Of a DNA stretch of 64,000 bases, positions 43,306-49,252 are shown piece by piece (positions within the stretch are counted from its first letter, which is position 1; each line of letters begins with the position of its first letter). The DNA comes from Limnovirga soli (GTDB taxonomy: Bacteria; Bacteroidota; Bacteroidia; Chitinophagales; Chitinophagaceae), in NCBI RefSeq assembly GCF_013106755.1, contig NZ_WHPF01000008.1:219269-283268 (forward strand), in the 5' to 3' direction. The notes under the pieces were generated by a model. The model was not told where the DNA came from, ran no database searches, and worked only from the letters and a program-made list of their open reading frames with translations. Position numbers and translations under genes: made by a program.

Positions 43306-43686
43306 TTAATTGGTCCAATAATCAACCACAACTGGCTTGTCTAAAAATGGCTTTAATATATCTACAAATGCTTTGTGTGCAGGATGCACCAGGTAATCAT
43401 CGCGGTCTTTCTCGCTGCTGAATGTTACAAAAAAGCAATGGGTAAGGCCTTCATTTATTTTTTCGGGGCTATTGTTTACGCCCCATTCAAATGCTTTTAT
43501 CTGGCTTATTTGTGTTGGTAACTTCTCAAATGCATCGGTAACTTTTTTTATTTCGGCGGGGGTGGTATTATCTTTAAATTTAAACAGTACCACATGCCTT
43601 AGTACTTTGCTGCTATTGGTTTGTTGTGCATTTACCGTGCCTATGCTAAGAATTGCCATAATGGAAAGTAATATTAGTTTGTTCAT
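43306..43686 (-). CDS. Exported Dabb (stress-responsive A/B barrel) domain protein
   Basis: 126 residues from the ATG at 43686 (MNKLILLSIMAILSIGTVNAQ, a signal peptide). The frame runs on to 43791, but that extension overlaps a dispersed element. The mature part is a ferredoxin-like Dabb domain: LRHVVLFKFKDNTTPAEIKKVTDAF, FEWGVNNSPEK, THCFFVTFSSEKDRDDYLVHPAHKAFV, VVVDYW. Dabb domains are dimeric barrels; some are enzymes, many are uncharacterised. Exported versions are common in Bacteroidota. Confidence 0.88.
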   Translation of the reverse strand: MNKLILLSIMAILSIGTVNAQQTNSSKVLRHVVLFKFKDNTTPAEIKKVTDAFEKLPTQISQIKAFEWGVNNSPEKINEGLTHCFFVTFSSEKDRDDYLVHPAHKAFVDILKPFLDKPVVVDYWTN

Positions 43687-43750
43687 ATATTTTGTTTGTA
43701 TAAATGTAGGGCTTATGAACGGCTTGCAAAACTTTAGATAAGAGTTTATG

Positions 43751-43830
43751 TTTTGCTGCATATGGTTATAGTGTACAAGAGTGCGACGCAACCGGGCTTA
43801 ATAGCACTATTATTGCCGGGCTAATAACAA
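43751..43830 (+). repeat. Dispersed intergenic element, A2 core
   Basis: Left end TTTTGCTGC, core GTACAAGAGTGCGACGCAA, right end TTGCCGGGCTAATAACAA. The usual TAAAGC tail is replaced by CCGGGC. Between two minus-strand genes. Confidence 0.8.
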
Positions 43831-43835
43831 TGTAT

Positions 43836-44453
43836 TTATAGAGGCCTTACTTCGTAAACAGGGCTAAAAAGATAGAAATTGCCGGTTTGTTGCTCTTTGC
43901 ATTTGTAGCGTTTGCGCAGGCGCTCGCCTTTCTCAAAAATGCGGCCGTCTTTTATTTTAAAGCTACTGCCTTTGGGCAATTCTTCTAAAAGACGAATATT
44001 TTCTTTGGGCTCGTTGTATTTACGTAATACACGCGTTAATCCTTCCTCGGCACAACTGCTTGCTGCGGGGTTGTTTAGCGAATGGCGTAACTCGGCTTCA
44101 ATATCTGGTGGGAAAATTTTTTTGGTAACAAAATTGGCCAGCATACTGCCATAGATATATTTCCATTCTTTACCATGTGCATTTACGCGATGCCCAAATT
44201 GTTCGTATGTAAGCAGGTGCGCCAGCTCGTGCAGCAACGTAATAAGAAAGGCATAATTATTAAGATTACCATTTACCGTAATACGGTGATTTTTGCCATG
44301 AATGGCATTGCGATAATCGCCTAATACCGATTTTCTTTCACGTGTAATGGTTAAATGCACTTTATGGCGGTGCAGGTAATCTGCCACGCTTTCAAAGCTA
44401 CCCTCGGGCAGGTAATCCGCCAGTGCCTGCATGGGATGTTCAGCGGCTGCCAT
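43836..44453 (-). CDS. SprT-like zinc-metalloprotease-fold protein
   Basis: 205 residues. SprT/Spartan-type domains are minigluzincins; eukaryotic Spartan degrades DNA-protein crosslinks, while bacterial roles are unclear. The zinc motif HELAH (in LITLLHELAHLLTYEQFG, near residue 90) is intact with the third ligand probably His in RVNAHGKEWKYIY. A basic C-terminal region has LRKRYKCKEQ but lacks a clear zinc ribbon (single Cys). Its start overlaps the end of the upstream membrane-protein gene by 14 nt, indicating co-translation in the AtpZ-type cluster. Confidence 0.85.
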   Translation of the reverse strand: MAAAEHPMQALADYLPEGSFESVADYLHRHKVHLTITRERKSVLGDYRNAIHGKNHRITVNGNLNNYAFLITLLHELAHLLTYEQFGHRVNAHGKEWKYIYGSMLANFVTKKIFPPDIEAELRHSLNNPAASSCAEEGLTRVLRKYNEPKENIRLLEELPKGSSFKIKDGRIFEKGERLRKRYKCKEQQTGNFYLFSPVYEVRPL

Positions 44454-44844
44454 TCTCTTTGTTTATACGGGATATGGTTTTTACTTCAATAAAAGTGTAT
44501 AAAAAATATAATGCCATACATACATAAATGGCATAGCGGCTTTTTGATTCGCCGGCTACATAAACATAAATTACTACCGCAGCAGCAATTACAACCAGCT
44601 TTATAGCCGTGCCTGCCATTACACTGCGTACAAACGCATTGGGGTTATTGCTGGACAATGATTTTTTTTGCATAAAAAATACACCCAACGATAAAATAAA
44701 CAGTATACCATTGCCATAACCAACCACCAGCGGGTCTATACCCTTATCAGCCAGAAATTTGCCAAAAAGCATCCAGGTAGAATTTACCAGTAAGAATACA
44801 ACTGCCAGTGGCGCAATTGCTTTTTTGTTAAAAGATGTAGCCAT
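44440..44844 (-). CDS. Four-helix membrane protein downstream of AtpZ
   Basis: 134 residues with four predicted helices (APLAVVFLLVNSTWMLFG, GNGILFILSLGVFFM, VMAGTAIKLVVIAAAVVIYVYVA, YAIYVCMALYFLYTFIEV). In Bacteroidota a protein of this type usually sits between atpZ and atpB at the head of the F0 operon, where it resembles AtpI-like assembly factors. The Lys in the third helix (AIKLVVI) matches that idea. Here no ATP-synthase subunit genes follow; the next gene is the SprT-like one. It overlaps its neighbours at both ends (1 nt with atpZ, 14 nt with SprT). Confidence 0.65.
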   Translation of the reverse strand: MATSFNKKAIAPLAVVFLLVNSTWMLFGKFLADKGIDPLVVGYGNGILFILSLGVFFMQKKSLSSNNPNAFVRSVMAGTAIKLVVIAAAVVIYVYVAGESKSRYAIYVCMALYFLYTFIEVKTISRINKENGSR

Positions 44845-45059
44845 TATTGTTTTTTTGAAGTGTCTTTTATTACTTTAATCATCATGCCTGCAATAAATAG
44901 CAAAGGTAAAATCCATATAAATAAGGGGGAGTTGCTTTTTATCCACTTATCCATATAATTACCGGCATACACCGTGCATCCTAAAATGACAATTAGCTGT
45001 ATAGCCAGCCCGGAATAGGCAATCAGTAATTTGCGGTTCGATTGTGGCGATTTATCCAT
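44844..45059 (-). CDS. AtpZ/AtpI-family small membrane protein
   Basis: 71 residues with two transmembrane helices (IAYSGLAIQLIVILGCTVYAG and LFIWILPLLFIAGMMIKVI) joined by the short NYMDKWIKS loop. This is the AtpZ layout: the pattern SGLAIQ and a G-x-x-x-D between helices. AtpZ/AtpI proteins accompany F-type ATP synthases and are linked to Mg2+/Ca2+ transport and c-ring assembly. It overlaps the next gene by one base (ATG/TAA) and lies 11 nt after the coiled-coil membrane protein gene. Confidence 0.8.
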   Translation of the reverse strand: MDKSPQSNRKLLIAYSGLAIQLIVILGCTVYAGNYMDKWIKSNSPLFIWILPLLFIAGMMIKVIKDTSKKQ

Positions 45060-45070
45060 ACCAGGCAGGC

Positions 45071-45466
45071 TTAATCGTTAGATATTTCAGGGGTTGGCAC
45101 ATGAAGCATATTAGTATCTAATTGTGCCGGAGAACCGCCGTTAAGCACCTGCCTTAAATTATTCAGGTACTTGTCTTTGTATTGAATGGTTTGTTCTAAC
45201 GAGTCTGTTTTAATTTTTAATGCCTGCAGCTCTACACGATTGGTATTATTGCCATAACCGGGTATATAAAAATGAAGTGGGGTAAGTACAATAAGTGCCA
45301 CTGTAAAGCTAATCAGCAATATAAAAATGGTGCTTAAGCCAATGTAAACACTAATACGGGATAGTTTAAATGTAATCACCTCTTCATAGGTGTCATCATT
45401 CATTACTACCAGCCGGTAGCGGCTTTGTAAGCGCTTTAAAGTGCTGCTTTTTTGCTGTTCTGCCAT
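45071..45466 (-). CDS. Membrane-anchored coiled-coil protein resembling the N-terminus of M23 peptidases
   Basis: 131 residues. The basic start KRLQSRYRLVVMNDDTYEEVITFKLSR, one transmembrane helix (IGLSTIFILLISFTVALIVL, about 38-57), PLHFYIPGYGNN, then a coiled coil (LQALKIKTDSLEQTIQYKDKYLNNLRQVLNGG) match the N-terminal 120 residues of Bacteroidota M23 (LytM-like) envelope peptidases. The gluzincin-type peptidase domain that normally follows is absent; the protein ends at EISND and the next gene starts 11 nt later. It may be a stand-alone partner or a domain-loss product. Confidence 0.7.
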   Translation of the reverse strand: MAEQQKSSTLKRLQSRYRLVVMNDDTYEEVITFKLSRISVYIGLSTIFILLISFTVALIVLTPLHFYIPGYGNNTNRVELQALKIKTDSLEQTIQYKDKYLNNLRQVLNGGSPAQLDTNMLHVPTPEISND

Positions 45467-45549
45467 ATAAGCTAAATAAGCTCAAAGGTAACATTAAATA
45501 GCACTGCGCAAAATATAGCCAATAACAAAGCTTATGTACAATGCAGGTT

Positions 45550-45631
45550 AATGGTGTACCATGCAATAATGCATTGGGCATCTTTACTTGCGTCGCACAC
45601 TTGTACTACACAACCCAAATGGGCTAACAGC
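45550..45631 (-). repeat. Dispersed intergenic element, A1 core
   Basis: Contains ATCTTTACTTGCGTCGCACA and CTTGTAC. The inverted ends are weak (ATGGTGTACC and GGGCTAACAGCC). Between two minus-strand genes. Confidence 0.75.
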
Positions 45632-45669
45632 CAATTGCACAAATAAGGCAAAAAAAAATTGCAACCAAA

Positions 45670-46215
45670 TTAATGATACACAGTTTGGGTATGTGGCACA
45701 TTAAAATCTGGGGTAAAATAATTGGCAGCTTTTACAGGTAATTGCAAATACCAGCAAATACCCATTAATAAGCAGTAAAAATAATCTTCGGGCAGGCGGT
45801 TACTTGCAAAATTGCCAAGTGTGGTAGTGGCACTAACTTCCATGGTAAAACTAATCAATGGTTTTTCGTTTGTGTTTTTATACACCGCTAAAAAGCCATC
45901 TTCTTTATAGGAAAGGTTGTAAAAATAAGTCACTTCAAAAAAGCTAAGGCTGCCAAATTCCCCACCGGTGTTGGTGGTTTCAATAATGCCTGCATCAAAA
46001 CCATATTCATTTTTAAAAATAATTTTAGGATGTCTTTTGCCTTGCTGGTAAACCATAAATAAACGCCTGTCACCATTACTTTCTAACCTGGCAGTATGTA
46101 ACAATACATCATACACCATGGTTAAAATATTGGTTTTTTGATGAGCAATATGCATCAAAAGTTGCTTTCTTCCTCCTTCGGGGTATACATCTTCTACAGT
46201 TAATTGGTATTCCAT
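45670..46215 (-). CDS. Hypothetical protein, 181 aa
   Basis: I do not recognise this family. 181 residues, no signal peptide, beta-rich, with a Trp/Tyr-rich end. Notable stretches are EDVYPEGGRKQLLMHIAHQKTN, a central FEVTYFYNLSYKEDGFLAVYKN and DYFYCLLMGICWYLQLPV near residue 150. The fold could be a tubby-like or LURP-one-type beta-barrel wrapped around a helix, but this is only a pattern impression. It stands alone with about 200 bp on each side. Confidence 0.6.
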   Translation of the reverse strand: MEYQLTVEDVYPEGGRKQLLMHIAHQKTNILTMVYDVLLHTARLESNGDRRLFMVYQQGKRHPKIIFKNEYGFDAGIIETTNTGGEFGSLSFFEVTYFYNLSYKEDGFLAVYKNTNEKPLISFTMEVSATTTLGNFASNRLPEDYFYCLLMGICWYLQLPVKAANYFTPDFNVPHTQTVYH

Positions 46216-46443
46216 ACAATCAATTTGTATAAAGCTAACCCCACAATGCCGTTAAGCGTGTTTATGATTTAATGGTAATAATTTCTTAACATTGGCCCTG
46301 TTGCTTTTGCACAATGCATAAATACGGGGCGGCTTGTCTAAATAAATTTTATATATTCATCCCTGCAATGCAATAAAATGTACTTGTATGGGTAAGCAAT
46401 ACCTATAATAGAGACTAAAATCACAATTGATCCTGGATTATTT

Positions 46444-47148
46444 ATGACCCGATACGCAAAACAAACCCGGTTGCTGGTTGCCGTAGATTGTATAATTTTT
46501 GGCTTTGATGGCACCGAAATGAAATTATTACTGGTAAAAAGAAGCCTTGAACCCGAAAAAGGCCGCTGGAGTTTAATGGGTGGTTTTGTTGATATAAATG
46601 AGTCTTTTGAAAAGGCCGCAGCCCGTGTATTAAAAGAATTAACCGGATTGGAAAATGTTTATATGGAGCAACTTTTTGCTTTTGGAGAACCCAACCGGGA
46701 TCCCATTGAACGTACGGCATCTATCACCTATTTTAGTTTAATAGATATACAACAATACGAACAGCAGATTAGTCACGAATACCATGCAGAATGGTTCCCT
46801 GTTAAAAAGATACCCTCCCTTATTTTCGATCATCGCGATATGATTGAAATGGCCAAGGAGAAGTTGAGGTATAAGGCGGCACTGCACCCTATTTTATTTG
46901 AGTTGCTACCACCGAAATTTACGCTACCGCAATTGCAAAACTTGTACGAAGGTGTGTACGATGCCATTATGGATAAAAGAAATTTTAGCCGTAAAGTTTT
47001 ATCTACCGGTCTTTTGGTTAAGCAAAAAGATAAAGACAAGCTAAGTTCTAAACGCGGTGCCTATTATTATAAAATCGACAAAAGAAAATACCTTACCAAG
47101 TTTAATGCTTTCCTGAATTTTGTACCTAATCCGCAAAATTTAAAATAA
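46444..47148 (+). CDS. NUDIX-winged-helix transcriptional regulator (NrtR/AraR type)
   Basis: 234 residues. The N-terminal NUDIX domain is at about 8-140 and the C-terminal winged helix at about 145-225 (FTLPQLQNLYEGVYDAIMDKRNFSRKVL). This layout is typical of NrtR, and in Bacteroides of the arabinose regulator AraR, where the NUDIX domain senses a ligand. The NUDIX box reads GGFVDINESFEKAAARVLKE: the canonical R-E-x-x-E-E is R-V-L-K-E-L, with two of the three glutamates lost, so hydrolysis is unlikely and a sensor role likely. No sugar or NAD genes flank it; the target regulon is unknown. Confidence 0.85.
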   Translation: MTRYAKQTRLLVAVDCIIFGFDGTEMKLLLVKRSLEPEKGRWSLMGGFVDINESFEKAAARVLKELTGLENVYMEQLFAFGEPNRDPIERTASITYFSLIDIQQYEQQISHEYHAEWFPVKKIPSLIFDHRDMIEMAKEKLRYKAALHPILFELLPPKFTLPQLQNLYEGVYDAIMDKRNFSRKVLSTGLLVKQKDKDKLSSKRGAYYYKIDKRKYLTKFNAFLNFVPNPQNLK

Positions 47149-47468
47149 CCTCATTTTATTTAAGTAGGTTTGGAAAAGCAGCTATGAGTTGCTTTGAGAT
47201 TTTGATAAATGTCATCTGGAAATCCATTTTTCTTTACACTGATTAGTAGTGAAAAATAAAAAGAGTGTAAAATGGAAGGGCTGTTTTAATTCGATTTGGT
47301 TACTATCTGTTTAAATATAAATAATGGTATTGAAATATGAGTAGCATATCTATGTATGATATTCATATTTTGTCTTTTAAACATCATAATCACAGTATTT
47401 TCTTTTTTGCGAACTGCAAAAATCAAATGTAAGGTGCTCAATACTTAAAAGTGGTTCCATTGTACAAA
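47149..47468. other. Convergent intergenic gap, 320 bp, nothing recognised
   Basis: Between the NUDIX regulator (plus) and AMP nucleosidase (minus). AT-rich. I find no dispersed element, no convincing terminator hairpin and no coding frame. Confidence 0.6.
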
Positions 47469-48239
47469 TTAGAACTGCAAATGCCTTACCGTTGCGCCGT
47501 TGTTAATAAGCTGCTTTAATGAATCAATGCCAATTTTTAAATGTTTGTCAACAAATTGAAGTGTGATTTTCGAATCACTTTTTTCAGTTTTTATACCCTC
47601 TGGTATCATGGGTTGATCACTTACCAGCAATAATGCACCGGTTGGTATTTTATTGTAAAAACCTACGGTAAAAATGGTAGCTGTTTCCATATCAATGGCG
47701 TAAGCCCTAATTTTTTGCAGATACTCCTTAAAAGCTTCATCATGTTCCCAAACCCTGCGGTTAGTAGTGTATACTGTGCCGGTCCAATAGTCAACCTTAT
47801 AATCCCTTATAGTAGTAGAAATGGCTTTTTGTAAGGCAAATGCAGGCATTGCGGGTACTTCGGCCGGAAAATAATCGTTAGACGTACCCTCACCTCTTAT
47901 CGCAGCAATTGGCAATATCAAATCGCCTAGTTTGTTTCTCTTTTTTAAGCCACCACATTTACCAAGAAACAATACCGCTTTTGGGTTTATGGCGCTTAAT
48001 AAATCCATTACGGTTGCTGCACCCGGGCTACCCATACCAAAATTTACAATTGTAATTCCATTGGCCGTAGCACATTGAAAAGGTTTGTCTTTACCAACTA
48101 CTTTTACTTTATGCCATTCGGCAAACTTGGTAACATAGTTGCTAAAATTGGTTAGCAAAATGTATTTGCCAAAATTTTTTAAATCCTCACCTGTATATCG
48201 GGGTAGCCAGTTGTTTACAATTTCTTCTTTCGTCTTCAT
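47469..48239 (-). CDS. amn: AMP nucleosidase
   Basis: 256 residues, the short Bacteroidota form (E. coli Amn is about 480). It hydrolyses AMP to adenine and ribose-5-phosphate, adjusting adenylate pools. It belongs to the purine nucleoside phosphorylase/PNP-UDP superfamily: VNFGMGSPGAATVMDLLSA, VLFLGKCGGLKKRNKLGDLILP near residue 90, and the ribose-binding Met-Glu in AIDMETATIF near residue 185. LLLVSDQPMIPEG follows. The short length could also fit a nucleoside phosphorylase, but RGEGTSNDYFP and the start MKTKEEIVNNWLPRYTG are those of proteins annotated as Amn. Confidence 0.85.
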   Translation of the reverse strand: MKTKEEIVNNWLPRYTGEDLKNFGKYILLTNFSNYVTKFAEWHKVKVVGKDKPFQCATANGITIVNFGMGSPGAATVMDLLSAINPKAVLFLGKCGGLKKRNKLGDLILPIAAIRGEGTSNDYFPAEVPAMPAFALQKAISTTIRDYKVDYWTGTVYTTNRRVWEHDEAFKEYLQKIRAYAIDMETATIFTVGFYNKIPTGALLLVSDQPMIPEGIKTEKSDSKITLQFVDKHLKIGIDSLKQLINNGATVRHLQF

Positions 48240-48331
48240 AATTATATTTCTTTAAGCTATCTGTTGCTGTAATTTGCCATGCTATTATTGATGCAGGGGC
48301 TGTTGGCTGTAATGGTAAATTAATCAACAGT

Positions 48332-48403
48332 CCGGGCTTTCCGTTGCAAGTCCTCACTCACTGCACTGCGTTACGTTCGTTGCGGGCTTTACACTGCAAT
48401 CCC
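48332..48403. repeat. GC-rich intergenic repeat, second family, copy 1
   Basis: 72 bp beginning CCGGGCTTTCCGTTGCAAGT and ending ACACTGCAATCCC. It aligns along its length with 55908-55971 apart from two 4-bp insertions. It contains two half-copies of a GGGCTTT...GCAA.TCC unit. The surrounding sequence is AT-rich. Confidence 0.8.
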
Positions 48404-48484
48404 GCAGCCATTAAGCAGTATAACCATGTGCAACATAAGGTTAAGTGTTAACAACAAATATACAAAACCGGTAGCTCATATTAT

Positions 48485-48492
48485 TACATTTG
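48485..48492 (+). promoter_or_regulatory. -7 promoter element abutting the start codon
   Basis: TACATTTG, 3 nt before the ATG at 48496. A TTG-initiated frame from 48490 would overlap the element, so 48496 is preferred (leaderless). Confidence 0.62.
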
Positions 48493-48495
48493 CGT

Positions 48496-48933
48496 ATGCT
48501 GGCAATAGAATATCCTTCCGTTAATTTTAAAACAAAGCAACAGGGTAACCAACAACTCATTTTTGATGAATTTAGAAAAAAATGGGTAGTACTTACGCCT
48601 GAAGAATGGGTGCGCCAGCATTTTTTATATTATCTGGTTCAGGTTAAAGATTATCCGGCAGCTTTAATTGCTGTAGAAAAGGAAATAAGGTTAGGCGAGC
48701 TAAAAAAGCGTTGCGATATTGTTGTGTATAAGGGCCAAAAGCCGTGGATGATAATAGAGTGCAAGGAACAGGATACGGCGCTTAATGAGCAGGTAATTGC
48801 CCAAATACTACGTTACAATATAACACTTGCCGTTGAATATCTTGTTATAACAAATGGTAATTATAGCCGTGCATTTTATATAGCTAATTCCCCAGCTACT
48901 GCTGAAATAGATAGTTTGCCCGATTGGCTTTGA
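48496..48933 (+). CDS. HsdR-N-type PD-(D/E)XK nuclease-fold protein
   Basis: 145 residues from the ATG at 48496 (MLAIEYPSVNFKTKQQGNQ). This small family corresponds to the N-terminal nuclease module of type I restriction HsdR subunits, found alone in many Bacteroidota. The nuclease core is visible: KKRCDIVVYKG (the D), WMIIECKEQD (E-x-K), then LNEQVIAQILRYN (Q motif) and VEYLVITNGNY. There are no hsdM or hsdS genes nearby, so it is not part of a restriction system here; a DNA repair or processing role is inference. Confidence 0.82.
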   Translation: MLAIEYPSVNFKTKQQGNQQLIFDEFRKKWVVLTPEEWVRQHFLYYLVQVKDYPAALIAVEKEIRLGELKKRCDIVVYKGQKPWMIIECKEQDTALNEQVIAQILRYNITLAVEYLVITNGNYSRAFYIANSPATAEIDSLPDWL

Positions 48934-49252
48934 TAGAATGGTTTACAATTAATATTACATTGTACTGGCTGTTTGAAGCCCATACCATATGCTGGCGTAC
49001 AAGTGTGCGACGCAAGTAAAGCTGTTATAATTTATAATGTTTGGCTAATAATAAAATGTAAAGATTTAAATAAACCAGGCAATACATTTAATTTTTTTTA
49101 AATTTCTTACCCGTTCATTTACATATTATTATTTATGTAATGCTATGGCTTAAAAGGTTATTATATTTTTTGCTAACCACTGTTTGCATTTGGCAAATAG
49201 GTACTTTTACTTCCGCTTCAAATTTTTATTTTCTTAAAACAATACATATTAC
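48934..49252. other. Intergenic gap before the M36 protease gene, 319 bp
   Basis: It contains one A1 dispersed element (48972-49056), then about 190 AT-rich bp that must hold the promoter of the M36 gene. I cannot place a confident TAnnTTTG there. Confidence 0.6.
48972..49056 (+). repeat. Dispersed intergenic element, A1 core
   Basis: Core GTACAAGTGTGCGACGCAAG with tail TAAAGCTG. The right end TTTGGCTAATAATAAA and left end TTTGAAGCCCAT are degenerate inverted ends. Confidence 0.82.

Noticed and set aside
43687..43791. N-terminal extension of the Dabb protein
   Set aside because: It overlaps a dispersed element and would bury the signal peptide.
48496..48933. Remnant of a type I restriction system
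   Set aside because: Only the stand-alone HsdR-N-type domain is present, intact, with no hsdM or hsdS; this is a common separate gene in the phylum.
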